Source: Sphingomonadales bacterium (GTDB taxonomy: Bacteria; Pseudomonadota; Alphaproteobacteria; Sphingomonadales; Sphingomonadaceae). Taken from it: a DNA stretch of 64,000 bases. The notes beneath the pieces were generated by a model. The model made no database searches. It was not told where the DNA came from and was given only the letters and a program-made list of their open reading frames with translations. The position numbers and the translations under genes were made by a program. Shown one piece after another: positions 44,462-53,012 of the stretch; the stretch's first letter is position 1; the number at the start of each line of letters is the position of its first letter. The stretch spans positions 1 to 64,000 of the forward strand of contig JAGWMZ010000013.1 of the NCBI GenBank assembly GCA_028871475.1, given 5' to 3'.

Positions 44462-44792
44462 GACAACGCCCTCCGGGGTTCATGGCAGCGCGATCCCCTG
44501 CGCAGACGGAAGAGATCGCCCGTCCTCAGATTTGGTGCATCGGATTCGGTCAGGCCAAACACAGCCTGGCCTTCGAAGGTGGTCAGTACGGCCACCGCGC
44601 AAGGTTGCGCGAGGGAGAGGGGCGACGCGCTTACCCCTAACGCAATAGCCGTACTGACCGGGTTGGGAGCGACGCCGCTGGGGGCCTGCGGCGTCGCTCC
44701 CGCCTCGCGCGTTCCCTGGCAGCCTTGCTGGCTGTGGCGGGCAGACCGCGGCGAACCCGGGGCTCGCGCGAGGGGTGGGGTGGGTGAGATGC
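44462..44792 (-). other. Hairpin-dense spacer inside the tra operon
   Basis: No gene is supported between traU and traN, although the other operon gaps are mostly overlaps. The spacer holds a 12-bp perfect inverted repeat, GGTCAGTACGGC (44581-44592) with GCCGTACTGACC (44648-44659), enclosing GCGCAA/TTGCGC (44597-44610). A 13-bp perfect hairpin, GGGAGCGACGCCG with CGGCGTCGCTCCC, lies at 44665-44701 (11-base loop). A third pair, CCTCGCGCG with CGCGCGAGG (44703-44773), encloses CAGCC/GGCTG. There is no T-run, so it is not a plain intrinsic terminator. It would be the leader of traN RNA, or the footprint of a small non-coding mobile repeat. Confidence 0.6.
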
Positions 44793-45809
44793 TCACGGCA
44801 CGGAAACTCCGGCGCAGCAGATCACCTTTTCGAAGAGCATGAACTGGGCGTTGTCCTTGCCCGGGGCATGTTTGGCGCTCGACCACAGTGCGCCGGGGCG
44901 CCCGATATTGACGCAGGAGCCGCCCTTGACCGGCTCCATCAGCTGGAGCTTGTAGCGCGACTTGGTCCAGATCGGCTGGGGGATGAACGAACAGCCGTCG
45001 GACGAAGAAATCGTGAGCGCGCCAAGCCGCCCCATCATGAAGGTGCCGCGTGCGGCAAGCCCCGCCCAGGCCTCGACCGAATCGTCGAAATGGATATCGC
45101 CCGCGACCGGATAGGTCGCGCCCCACGATCCCATGCACCAGAACAGCGGATCGATGACCTTGCCCGCGGCGGCGGCGGCGCTGTCGGCCATGCAGGCGAG
45201 ACCCGCAGCGGGATTGCCGAACAGGATGCCTTCGGGCTGGATGATCGCGCCCAAAGTCCCCGACTGCCAGGTCGGCAGCACCTCGGTGATCAGCGCGACA
45301 TCGAAACCGTCGTCCTGCAGGCAGGGCAGATCAGTGAACATGTCGAGCATCGCCCAGACCGGCGAGATATAATAATGCATCTGTGCGAACATCTTGCGGG
45401 TATTTGTTCCGTCAGAGATCGAACTCTGGCTGCCCTGGAGCTTGCCGTGGGTGGGCAGGACATCGTCGCCCAGCGCCATCATGCAGCCTGGCTCGGTCAC
45501 CACGTCGACCATGCGGTTGGGCGACCAGAACGAAACCTTGACCCCGAACCAGAAGGTCGCGCCCTTGCGGCAGGCGCACAGGGGCTTGGAAGAGGACTGC
45601 GCGTCGAGCGCCTTGCCCAGCTTGTCGAACGTGCCGATGCGGACCCCGCCGATGGTGATCGGGAAGATGCAGGTCCAGCGCACCTTGGTGATCGGATTGA
45701 ACACAGTTCCGGTCGGGCATGACGAGGCATGGGCGGGGGCCGTGAATACGAGACCGCCGAGCAACAGCGCGGCCGCGATCGCCCGCGCTTTCGAGAACAG
45801 CCGGGTCAT
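44793..45809 (-). CDS. traU: TraU, F-type pilus assembly protein
   Basis: 338 residues with a signal peptide (AIAAALLLGGLVFTAPAHA). TraU hallmarks: WTCIFPITIGGVRIG, FWFGVKVSFWSPNRMVDVV with ALGDD, MFAQMHYYISPVWAML and PLFWCMGSWGATYPV. It has several conserved cysteines that would need the Dsb-type proteins in the operon. In F it is periplasmic and needed for DNA transfer and pilus assembly. It overlaps traW by four bases. Confidence 0.95.
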   Translation of the reverse strand: MTRLFSKARAIAAALLLGGLVFTAPAHASSCPTGTVFNPITKVRWTCIFPITIGGVRIGTFDKLGKALDAQSSSKPLCACRKGATFWFGVKVSFWSPNRMVDVVTEPGCMMALGDDVLPTHGKLQGSQSSISDGTNTRKMFAQMHYYISPVWAMLDMFTDLPCLQDDGFDVALITEVLPTWQSGTLGAIIQPEGILFGNPAAGLACMADSAAAAAGKVIDPLFWCMGSWGATYPVAGDIHFDDSVEAWAGLAARGTFMMGRLGALTISSSDGCSFIPQPIWTKSRYKLQLMEPVKGGSCVNIGRPGALWSSAKHAPGKDNAQFMLFEKVICCAGVSVP

Positions 45810-46534
45810 TGGCCTTGCCTCCGAGGTCGCGTTGGCGTGGCCGGCGACGCACCCACCGCGCTGCGCGCGAGCGGACGATCGAGCCGGACTTCGGTCAGCT
45901 CGAGCTTTTGCCCGGCCTGCTCGACGATCACCGGGGCGACGGTGAGACCGAGGCGTTCCTTGACCCTCTGTTCGAGAATGAACAGCGCCCGCCCGCTGCG
46001 TTCGGACAGGGTGAGCGGATCGGGGCCTTGCCCGTCATTCCCGGTCAGCAGGATAAAATCGGCGGGCTTCGCTTCTTGCAGTGCCCACGCCAGATCGCGC
46101 GGGTGGACCACCACCAGGCGCTGCGGGAGCGTCACATACGACAGCGGATTGAAGGTGTAGCCCTTGGGGTAGAGCAGGGTCCCGTCGGGCAGGCGGATCT
46201 CGCTGTCGAGCGTATAGAAGGGCACGACGCTGCGCCGCAGGGTGCGGGTTGCTTGCGCCAGCGGCGCGGCCTTCATCGCCGACCAGGTCGAGCGCGGGCC
46301 GAATTTGGCGCTCATGTCGGGGGGCAGGGTCCGGACCTTGGCCTCGATCTCGGCCATTGCGTCAGGCTCGGCAATCGGCCAGACACGTCCGATCGTCGAG
46401 CTCTGCGCGTGGGCGCTGGTGGCGACCACGACCGATGCCAGCAACAGCAGCGCGATCGTTGCCGACTGGAACTTGACGACGCCCCAGCCTTGCTGCGGCT
46501 TGCCCGGTCCCGGCGGCAGAGGTTCAACGGCCAT
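45806..46534 (-). CDS. traW: TraW, F-type pilus assembly protein
   Basis: 242 residues from the ATG at 46534. An N-terminal hydrophobic export segment (TIALLLLASVVVATSAHAQ) is followed by the TraW pattern IGRVWPIAEPD, then FYTLDSEIRLPDGTLLYPKGYTFNPL and the C-terminal VHPRDLAWAL. The periplasmic TraW interacts with TrbC. The last residues overlap the traU start (ATGA). The longer open frame upstream of the chosen ATG lacks an export signal at its end, so the ATG at 46534 is preferred. Confidence 0.93.
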   Translation of the reverse strand: MAVEPLPPGPGKPQQGWGVVKFQSATIALLLLASVVVATSAHAQSSTIGRVWPIAEPDAMAEIEAKVRTLPPDMSAKFGPRSTWSAMKAAPLAQATRTLRRSVVPFYTLDSEIRLPDGTLLYPKGYTFNPLSYVTLPQRLVVVHPRDLAWALQEAKPADFILLTGNDGQGPDPLTLSERSGRALFILEQRVKERLGLTVAPVIVEQAGQKLELTEVRLDRPLARSAVGASPATPTRPRRQGQ

Positions 46535-46763
46535 GGCGACGCCTCCACCAGCTCGGGCGATCGTCCTCAGAAATCCCATGGATCGCGGTGCACAGTCCTC
46601 CCAACGCCAGCGCGAACACCAGCGCCACCAGCACGCGCAGCGCGAGATCGAGATAGGGCGCCGACCACAGCACCAGCGCGGCCTGGATCAGCAGCAGGAG
46701 ATGCGTGCCGACCATCAGGCGGATCGCCGAGGGGCCGGGCGCGGCGGAAAGCAAGCCCCGCAT
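46524..46763 (-). CDS. Small membrane protein in tra operon (79 aa), unknown
   Basis: 79 residues from the ATG at 46763, which overlaps the preceding stop as TGATG. Two hydrophobic segments (about 13-31 and 39-58, LRVLVALVFALALGGLCTA) end in a basic tail (SWWRRRHGR). It overlaps the traW start by 11 bases. F-type operons have TrbI at the equivalent place, but no sequence match to TrbI is visible. Tight coupling on both sides supports a real gene. Confidence 0.6.
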   Translation of the reverse strand: MRGLLSAAPGPSAIRLMVGTHLLLLIQAALVLWSAPYLDLALRVLVALVFALALGGLCTAIHGISEDDRPSWWRRRHGR

Positions 46764-47155
46764 CACGATGCCCACACCCGGAATTTGGCGAGGACGGGGT
46801 CGAGCCGCGGCATGCCGATGGCGAAGAGGTTGCCGGCGAGCATGACGAAGAGCGTAATCGCCGCTATCGACACCGGCATGGCCTCGAAAATGCCTGCGAG
46901 AATGAGGAGCATGGCGAGCGTCGCGTCGAGCGCCAGCCCGGCGATCAGCCAGACGTGCCGCCGATCCGCCGCCTGCCGTTCGTAACGGAGATTGACCTCC
47001 TTCCAGACCACCTCGACTTCGAGCGCATCGAGCTCGCTAACCATCTCGTCGTGGCGGCGCAGCAGGAAATCGTGCAGGCTTTCGTCGGCGTGCCGTTCGA
47101 TCGGATCCCGGTACAGCGGCCTGGCGTGCCCCTTCAGCGGCGAGGGGACGCTCAT
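46763..47155 (-). CDS. Membrane protein in tra operon (130 aa), unknown
   Basis: 130 residues from the ATG at 47155. The first 60 residues are charged and helical (RHADESLHDFLLRRHDEM, LDALEVEVVWKEVNLRYERQ), likely coiled coil on the cytoplasmic side. Two membrane segments follow (AGLALDATLAMLLILAGIFE and ITLFVMLAGNLFAIG), and the C terminus is MPRLDPVLAKFRVW. It has no recognised family. Position between traC and traW makes it one of three candidates for a TrbI-like accessory role. It overlaps both neighbours by a few bases. Confidence 0.65.
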   Translation of the reverse strand: MSVPSPLKGHARPLYRDPIERHADESLHDFLLRRHDEMVSELDALEVEVVWKEVNLRYERQAADRRHVWLIAGLALDATLAMLLILAGIFEAMPVSIAAITLFVMLAGNLFAIGMPRLDPVLAKFRVWAS

Positions 47156-47481
47156 TGGCTCCTCCAGCGGCGATAGCGCGACACCAGGTGGCCGGTGAGA
47201 CCCGAGAGTGCGATCAGCAGGAGCCCACTGGCAAGGCACGCGGCCCCCACGACCACGGCGCTGCGGCAAACCATTGCGGTCGGTTGCCCGAGCGCGAGGC
47301 CAGCAGCGAGCACCAGTCCTGTCATCATCGCGGTTTCGATAAGGATCAGGCGAAAGCGCCAGCGCATCGCGGCGGCTTCTGCGCGGATCGCGACCCGCGC
47401 TTCGATCATCCGTTCCTGCTCGGCATTCTTGCCGAATTCGAGCGGTAGCTGGTGGGTTTGAGAATTGCGTCTCAGCATCAT
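47152..47481 (-). CDS. Membrane protein in tra operon (109 aa), unknown
   Basis: 109 residues. A polar N-terminal half with a helical EQERMIEARVAIRAEAAAMRWR segment is followed by two membrane spans (LIETAMMTGLVLAAGLALG and VVVGAACLASGLLLIALSG) and a basic end (YRRWRSQ). The same plan as its 130-residue neighbour (charged helix, then two spans) suggests the two are related or work as a pair. It overlaps traC and the downstream gene by four bases each. Unknown family. Confidence 0.65.
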   Translation of the reverse strand: MMLRRNSQTHQLPLEFGKNAEQERMIEARVAIRAEAAAMRWRFRLILIETAMMTGLVLAAGLALGQPTAMVCRSAVVVGAACLASGLLLIALSGLTGHLVSRYRRWRSQ

Positions 47482-50042
47482 GCGGTCTCCGCACTGGACA
47501 TTGTTGGGCTGGATATTCCGGGGGCCGTTGTTCCGAGGGTTTGGCGCCCGAGGATTTCTTCCGAATCGACGCCAGCCAATTCGCAGACCGCTTCGAGTGG
47601 CGAGCGGCCGAGCCGCAGCAGCGCCTCGAAGGCGGCGACCTCGGTCGGCGCGGAGGTGTTGATCCAGTAGGAGAACGGGTCGACGACGAGCCGCGCGATG
47701 CCGAGGCCCAGCGGGCTATCGATGAACACCTCGGAATAATTGGGCTTGTTGTTGCGGACCGATTTCAGCAACTCGAGAACGAAGCCCGAATAGTCGAGGA
47801 TCTTGTTCTCGACCGCCTTGTCGTAAGTCGAGCCCTGCAGCAGGAAGCGGGTCGCGGCGTTTTCGAGAATGACCTGGCCGGTCCCGCCGAAGAGTAGCAG
47901 GTCGTTCATCGACTGCATGACGATGCCGAAGCTGCCCTGATACTTGCGCGCGCGCCGATAGCCCTGGCCGAAGGCCTCGGCGAGCCGCGACAGATCCTGC
48001 CCGTCGGTGCGGGTCATGAACTGGGCGGCCTCGTCGCAGAGCACGAAGCGCGGGCGGTCGCGGCCGGAGAGATAGAGTTCCTGGGTGACCGCGTTGACCA
48101 CGACCATGACCACGACATTGAACAGGTCGGGCATGTTCTTCAGCCGCTCGAGTTCGAGCACGACGAACTCGTCCTGGCTGATGTCAAAGGTCGACGGCCC
48201 GTTGAAATAGTGCCCGTAGGCGCCGTCCGACCCGAAATCGCGCAAGTTAAAGGCGAGTTCGCGCGCGACCGGAACCAGATGATCGACCCGGTCGAGCTCG
48301 CTGGTCGTCTGGGCGGGATAGCCGCCGAGCCAGTCGCGCACGGCGTCGATCCCGTCCTCGGCGCGGCCAGAGTCGATCGTCCACTGGACGGCCGACTTCA
48401 AGAGGTTCCATTCCGAGGTCGAAACACCCTTGCGGGTCGCGGCATTGGCCATTTCGGCAACGATCGCGACCGCCATGGCGATCGCCGACTGGCGGTCGTC
48501 GCCGTCGAGCGCGAAACCCATATCGAACGGGTTGAGGACGAGGCGTTCCTCGCCGATGTCGATGTAGCGGCCCGAACACAAAGTGCAGAGTTTGCGGTAC
48601 GAGCCGCCGATATCGATGATGCGGATGAGCGCGCCAGACGCATAATATTGCTGGCACAGATTGTTGAGCAGGAAGCTCTTGCCCGCCCCGGATTCTGCCG
48701 AAACGATGAAATTGTAATTGTTGATGCGCGGATCGAACAGATCGAGCGTGATCAGCTGGCCCTTCCGACCGGTGTACAGCAGCGCCGGGCGTCCGCCCCC
48801 GCGAAAATCGGTCTGTACCGGGGCCATCAGCACCGCTGCTTTGACCGGCATGCGAAAATCGCGTTCGAGCATGCGCATGGTGCGCCCGTCGGGATAGAGG
48901 CCGAAGGGCAGGCTCATCGGCAGCAGCACGGGATTGAGGTAGCTCTCCTCCTGCATCATGAAGGGCAGGGGCTCGCTCTCCCACAGCCGCTTGGCGCGCG
49001 CCGCCATCTCGCGGGCCTGACCGCGCGACTGGCCGAAGACCCAGACGGTGGGGATGACCCGCACGAAGCGGCTGTTGCCCGCCTCGTCGAGCACCCAGCC
49101 GATCTCCTCGATCTGCTTGCCGACCTCGACCGCGAAGCTGCCCGCCGCCTTCTGCGCCGACAATATCTGCGCGCGTTTGTGGATCTCGAAGGCGGAATGG
49201 TCGAAGAGGACGTTCAGCGTGAACAGGAACGGGCCACCGATCTGGTCGCTGTCTTCGGACGACCCCCGCATGCCGCCGGTCAGGCGATTCGCGCGCTCGG
49301 CGCTGATCCGCCGGGCGGGCGATTTTGGCGTGAGGCAACGCGCGACCTGGTTGCCGAGGAAGACCTCGGGGCCGTCGAAAGCCAGGTCGGGCCCGGCGTT
49401 GATGATCTGTTTGCGGATCGGCGGGGCCGCAAAGCCCTGGCCCTCGTGGTTGACGAAGCTGCCGGGCGCGGCCTCGAACACGCCGTTGAATATCCGCCGA
49501 TAGAAGGCGACCGTCGCCTCGGGCGCGAGGCGGCGAATGCCGAGCTTGGCGAGCTGCTCCTCGATCTGGCGCTTGAGATCGCTTGCGAGCGGCCGCCGCG
49601 TCTTCACCGACAGGAATGTCCAGAAATTGCGAATGGGGATGCCGTGGAGGGCGGCAAGTCCATGTCGCCCCTGACGCAGATAGTCATAGGTGCGCCGGGC
49701 CGAGGCCTGGATCAGCGGATCGTCGCGGGTCTTGAGCGCCAGGAACGCATCGAGCGCACCATCGATCAGCGGATCGGCGAAACTGTGGATCTGGAGCACC
49801 GTTCCGGCTTCAAAATGAATATTGAGAAGACCGAGCAAGGCATTGTGAACATGGTCGAACATATAGGCGGTCGGCACCAGTTCCCAAGCGTAGCCCCAAC
49901 CATCGTCGATGGTCAGGAAGGCTTCTTCCGCTTCGACCCAGGCGACCAGCGGCAGATGATCGGAAAAGCTGTCGCGCGAGACATTGCGGCGCAGCGCGCT
50001 GAAGGTGAGGCCGCCCTCATGACGGGTTCCGGGCAATGTCAC
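47478..50042 (-). CDS. traC: TraC, type IV secretion ATPase (VirB4-like)
   Basis: 854 residues from a GTG at 50042 that overlaps the traV stop. The N-terminal TraC_F domain (FSDHLPLVAWVEAEEAFLTID) is followed by the ATPase core with Walker A VSAESGAGKSFLLNNL near residue 450 and Walker B RFVLCDEAAQFM near 670. TraC powers pilus subunit assembly at the inner membrane. The frame is open upstream of the GTG but only as a shadow of traV. Length and motifs are complete. Confidence 0.95.
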   Translation of the reverse strand: MTLPGTRHEGGLTFSALRRNVSRDSFSDHLPLVAWVEAEEAFLTIDDGWGYAWELVPTAYMFDHVHNALLGLLNIHFEAGTVLQIHSFADPLIDGALDAFLALKTRDDPLIQASARRTYDYLRQGRHGLAALHGIPIRNFWTFLSVKTRRPLASDLKRQIEEQLAKLGIRRLAPEATVAFYRRIFNGVFEAAPGSFVNHEGQGFAAPPIRKQIINAGPDLAFDGPEVFLGNQVARCLTPKSPARRISAERANRLTGGMRGSSEDSDQIGGPFLFTLNVLFDHSAFEIHKRAQILSAQKAAGSFAVEVGKQIEEIGWVLDEAGNSRFVRVIPTVWVFGQSRGQAREMAARAKRLWESEPLPFMMQEESYLNPVLLPMSLPFGLYPDGRTMRMLERDFRMPVKAAVLMAPVQTDFRGGGRPALLYTGRKGQLITLDLFDPRINNYNFIVSAESGAGKSFLLNNLCQQYYASGALIRIIDIGGSYRKLCTLCSGRYIDIGEERLVLNPFDMGFALDGDDRQSAIAMAVAIVAEMANAATRKGVSTSEWNLLKSAVQWTIDSGRAEDGIDAVRDWLGGYPAQTTSELDRVDHLVPVARELAFNLRDFGSDGAYGHYFNGPSTFDISQDEFVVLELERLKNMPDLFNVVVMVVVNAVTQELYLSGRDRPRFVLCDEAAQFMTRTDGQDLSRLAEAFGQGYRRARKYQGSFGIVMQSMNDLLLFGGTGQVILENAATRFLLQGSTYDKAVENKILDYSGFVLELLKSVRNNKPNYSEVFIDSPLGLGIARLVVDPFSYWINTSAPTEVAAFEALLRLGRSPLEAVCELAGVDSEEILGRQTLGTTAPGISSPTMSSAETA

Positions 50043-50791
50043 CGGCGATGCTCCTTCATGGGCCTGGCGGCTGGCCGGACGGTGGGCATGACAATGGGCG
50101 CACCTGAGGACGGGATCGCAGGAGGCATCGCGGACCGTGACGCCGGCGGGACGGTCGGCTTGGTCGCATCGCGGGGCGGCAGCGGATCGGCGGCATCGCC
50201 GGGCCGTTCGCGGACCTGCTCGAGCACCGGCACCTGGGAAGAGGGAGCGACCGGCTCGACCAGATAGCCGCCGACCACCCATTGTGGCTTGTCGAGGATC
50301 GAATAGACATAGCGCGGCATGTAGAGCCGGTCGGGCCGCTGGCGATCGGCATAGGGCAGGATCAGCGTGCGCACCGCCTGTGACGGCTTGAGCATCGGCG
50401 TGACCGGCTGATCGATCAGCCCCTGCAGCTCGCGGTAAACGCTGTCGCGGTAGGTGCCGAAGGCGCCACTGCCGCCGGGCATCGCCTTGCCCCCGGCGCG
50501 CGCGGCCCCACCGTCCATGTTCGCCGCGTCGGCATGGTCCCGCAGCAGCTTCTTGTCGTTGGTGACAGCAGGGTCCGAACGCGAAGGGCGGCCCGCCACC
50601 GCATCGGCATAGGCCTTGTCGGGGTGGATGCACTGGCCGTGGTCGCTGTTCTTGCAGCTGTACTTCTCGGAGTAGGGCGACATGACCGAGCCCAAGGTCG
50701 TGCAGCCCGAAAGGGCCAGCAATGCCGTTGCCGTCAGCAGCGCGCGCGCCGGAAATGGCCGCGACGGGAGGGGACGAACGATGTGGCGCAT
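50039..50791 (-). CDS. traV: TraV, outer-membrane core lipoprotein
   Basis: 250 residues from the ATG at 50791, which has GGAGA nine bases upstream. An earlier in-frame ATG at 50851 overlaps the traB stop but would put 20 polar residues before the signal peptide. The lipobox is LLALSGC near residue 29, then MSPYSEKYSCK, which fits TraV. The C-terminal half is Pro-rich with a CPxD-like MPRYVYSILDKPQWVVGGYL strand. TraV forms the outer-membrane core with TraK and TraB. Confidence 0.88.
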   Translation of the reverse strand: MRHIVRPLPSRPFPARALLTATALLALSGCTTLGSVMSPYSEKYSCKNSDHGQCIHPDKAYADAVAGRPSRSDPAVTNDKKLLRDHADAANMDGGAARAGGKAMPGGSGAFGTYRDSVYRELQGLIDQPVTPMLKPSQAVRTLILPYADRQRPDRLYMPRYVYSILDKPQWVVGGYLVEPVAPSSQVPVLEQVRERPGDAADPLPPRDATKPTVPPASRSAMPPAIPSSGAPIVMPTVRPAARPMKEHRR

Positions 50792-50850
50792 GGCGCAGTC
50801 TCCGGTGGATAGGGGCGCTGACGAGCGCGCTGATGGAGGCAGGGCGCGCA

Positions 50851-52218
50851 TCAGAACTTGCTCCCCGCCGATGGCTTGATCTCGAGGGTCACGCCCTCCT
50901 GGATGACGACGACCACCTCTTTTGCCGCGCCGACCTCGACGATCGGACCGGCCTGGCGGGCAAGATCGAGATAGAAGTCGGTGAGCTTGTCCGAGGATTT
51001 GGAGAGCCCGCCGGCGATGCCGGTCTTGGCGGCTTCGCCCGCATCCAACGTGCGCACCGAGCCCAGCGCCGAGGTCGAAGTCGAACCGAAGGTGGTCTCG
51101 ACCGTCTGGGCGATGCCGCTGATCGTGCCGGCTATGAAGCTCCTCGCCAGCGCCGCGCCGGCGCGGGTCACCACCTTGCCCGAGAGGCCCTTCTTGCCGT
51201 CGGTATCGACGAAGAAGCCTTTGACCGGTTGATCGACCACCGAATGCTCGTCGAAATCGACGCAGGACAGCGTCACGAGCTGGACCTCGACGCGCTCCTT
51301 GGCGAGACTGCCGGTGGCGTTGCCGATGACGAAGCAGCCTGAAAGGTTGGCCTTGACGTCATTGGGGAGCACGGCCGGCGCCTGGACGCGCGCGATGATC
51401 GGTTCCGGGTTGGAGGTCGCGTCCCGGCTCGCCAGTGCGTCCACCCCGGTCAACAGCCGCGCCTTCATGAAACCAGGCGGCAAATAGATCGTCCGGGTCT
51501 TTTTTTTCGAGTCCGGGCCAGAACTGCCACTGCCATTGTTGGCGGCGTCCTTGGGCACGAGCGGCGTGGTCGCCGCGCCGATCGATCCGACGACTTTCTC
51601 GACCGGCGGCGCTGGCGGCGCGGCGGGCGGTGCGGGCGGTACCGGCAGGGGCGTGTCGGCTCCGTTGGCACCGGTGGGCGAGGGCGGGTAGGCGGGCGCG
51701 CTGCCGGGAAGCGCGGGCGGCAAGGGGCCGCCGTCCGACGCGGTCTCGCTGCCCGCCGCGCCCGCGGCCTGGGGCGAACCGCCACCGGGGACGACCTTGC
51801 CTTGCTCGATCGCGGTGACCCGGTCACCAAGCAGCGTCTGACCATCGAGAATCTTCTTGAGGTCGCCGCGCAATTTGACTTCGAGGCTGTCGCCGCGCAG
51901 CCCCGCGCCCATGTCGAGATTGGCGGCGGTGGGTGCCGCCGTGACCGGCGCGTTGTTGCGGGTGCTGGCGGTGTAAAGCCCGTAGCCGAGGACGCCGACG
52001 GCCCCTGCAAGCGCCGCTTGTTTGGCCCTGAGCTTGGCCCTGGAACTGAGCCCCGCCCAGCGTGCTTTCAGATCGAGCAGCGCGGGATTTTCCGGGCCAC
52101 CTTCATCATGGGCCGCATCCTGCGCTGCGGTGGTGGCGAGATGTTCCTGATAGGGGCTCGGCCCCACAGGCTTGGGCACAGGCGCCCCTTCGGGCGAGGG
52201 CATGCCGTCCGCGCTCAT
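50851..52218 (-). CDS. traB: TraB, VirB10-like core complex protein
   Basis: 455 residues from the ATG at 52218. A cytoplasmic N terminus leads to one membrane span near residue 70 (AALAGAVGVLGYGLYTAS), then a coiled-coil and Pro-rich region (about 155-215), and the TrbI/VirB10 beta-barrel domain with TIYLPPGFMKARLLTGVDA, CFVIGNATGSLAKERVEVQL, GFFVDTDGKKGLSGKVV and LDLARQAGPIVEV. It spans the inner membrane and periplasm to link TraV/TraK with the ATPases. Four-base overlap with traK. Confidence 0.95.
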   Translation of the reverse strand: MSADGMPSPEGAPVPKPVGPSPYQEHLATTAAQDAAHDEGGPENPALLDLKARWAGLSSRAKLRAKQAALAGAVGVLGYGLYTASTRNNAPVTAAPTAANLDMGAGLRGDSLEVKLRGDLKKILDGQTLLGDRVTAIEQGKVVPGGGSPQAAGAAGSETASDGGPLPPALPGSAPAYPPSPTGANGADTPLPVPPAPPAAPPAPPVEKVVGSIGAATTPLVPKDAANNGSGSSGPDSKKKTRTIYLPPGFMKARLLTGVDALASRDATSNPEPIIARVQAPAVLPNDVKANLSGCFVIGNATGSLAKERVEVQLVTLSCVDFDEHSVVDQPVKGFFVDTDGKKGLSGKVVTRAGAALARSFIAGTISGIAQTVETTFGSTSTSALGSVRTLDAGEAAKTGIAGGLSKSSDKLTDFYLDLARQAGPIVEVGAAKEVVVVIQEGVTLEIKPSAGSKF

Positions 52219-53012
52219 TCGCCCGCTCCCCGCCGGATGACGATCAGGCGTGCGGTGTCGCCGGGCCGCAGGACAAGACGGTCGAGCGTGACCGCGAAGA
52301 TGTTCGCGCCCAGCGTCCGATCGAGAAATGCGCGCTCGTCGAGCGTGGTGCTGGCACTCACGCTGACCAGATATTCCGAGGCCGAAAGGCCCGAGCCTTC
52401 GATCTCGATCCGCCGCCGTTCGCGCAGAGATGCGGTGGAGATTGCGGCAAGCGGGAGCGTGCCCGCGCGAGGCGCGACTTCGGAAAAACTTGCCGGCACC
52501 CGGTCCTGCAGCAGCGACAGGGTGATCGACACCGCGCGCTCTTCCTCGACCAATGGCCCCATCAGGTCCTCGTTCGCCCGGGCGCGCTGCACGCTGCCCG
52601 GCGCGAGGGTCACCGTCTGGGCCGGGATGTCCGATGGCTCGGCATACAGGGGATAGATCGCGCCGTTGCACGAGATGAAGAATTCCGAAGGCGTGGTGAC
52701 GAAGCTGCGCGTCGTCGTGCCGGCATCCTCGACCTCCTTGACCAGGAACTTGATCCAGGCGTCCGAGCCGCCTTTCTCGACCGCGATCGCCTTCTCGGCC
52801 GAGAATTTGACATCCTCGATCTCGCCGCCTTCGCACACGACATGATTGACGTCGCGGTTGGACAGCCGGATGCTGCTGGTTTGATCGGGCAGGGCGATGA
52901 TCGACTGCGCGGCAACGGGAGCCACAGGAAGCGCGATCAGGCCGGCGATCAGAACTCTCGGGAGCGCGGCCGGAAATAGCCGCCGCGCGCGCCTATCCTT
53001 GGGTTTCGGCAT
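52215..53012 (-). CDS. traK: TraK, VirB9-like core protein
   Basis: 265 residues from the ATG at 53012. A signal peptide (VLIAGLIALPVAPVAAQ) is followed by the secretin-like N-terminal part with SSIRLSNRDVNHVVCEGGEIEDVKFSAEKA and FISCNGAIYPLYAEP. The C-terminal part has LVLRPGDTARLIVIRRG. This is the TraK pattern of F-type systems, a periplasmic component that joins TraV and TraB. The start lies 20 bases inside the end of traE. Confidence 0.93.
   Translation of the reverse strand: MPKPKDRRARRLFPAALPRVLIAGLIALPVAPVAAQSIIALPDQTSSIRLSNRDVNHVVCEGGEIEDVKFSAEKAIAVEKGGSDAWIKFLVKEVEDAGTTTRSFVTTPSEFFISCNGAIYPLYAEPSDIPAQTVTLAPGSVQRARANEDLMGPLVEEERAVSITLSLLQDRVPASFSEVAPRAGTLPLAAISTASLRERRRIEIEGSGLSASEYLVSVSASTTLDERAFLDRTLGANIFAVTLDRLVLRPGDTARLIVIRRGAGE

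Noticed and set aside
3628..44642. Shared GCTTA(T)CCCCTAACG motif in both hairpin-dense regions (3628-3642 and 44629-44642)
   Set aside because: One short match with a one-base gap and different surrounding hairpins; it can occur by chance in 64 kb.
44665..44701. Simple intrinsic terminator inside the tra operon
   Set aside because: The 13-bp stem has no T-run on either strand and lies inside a larger set of inverted repeats.
48210..50267. Plus-strand frame of 685 codons opposite traC
   Set aside because: Shadow of traC; the traC ATPase motifs on the other strand are clear.
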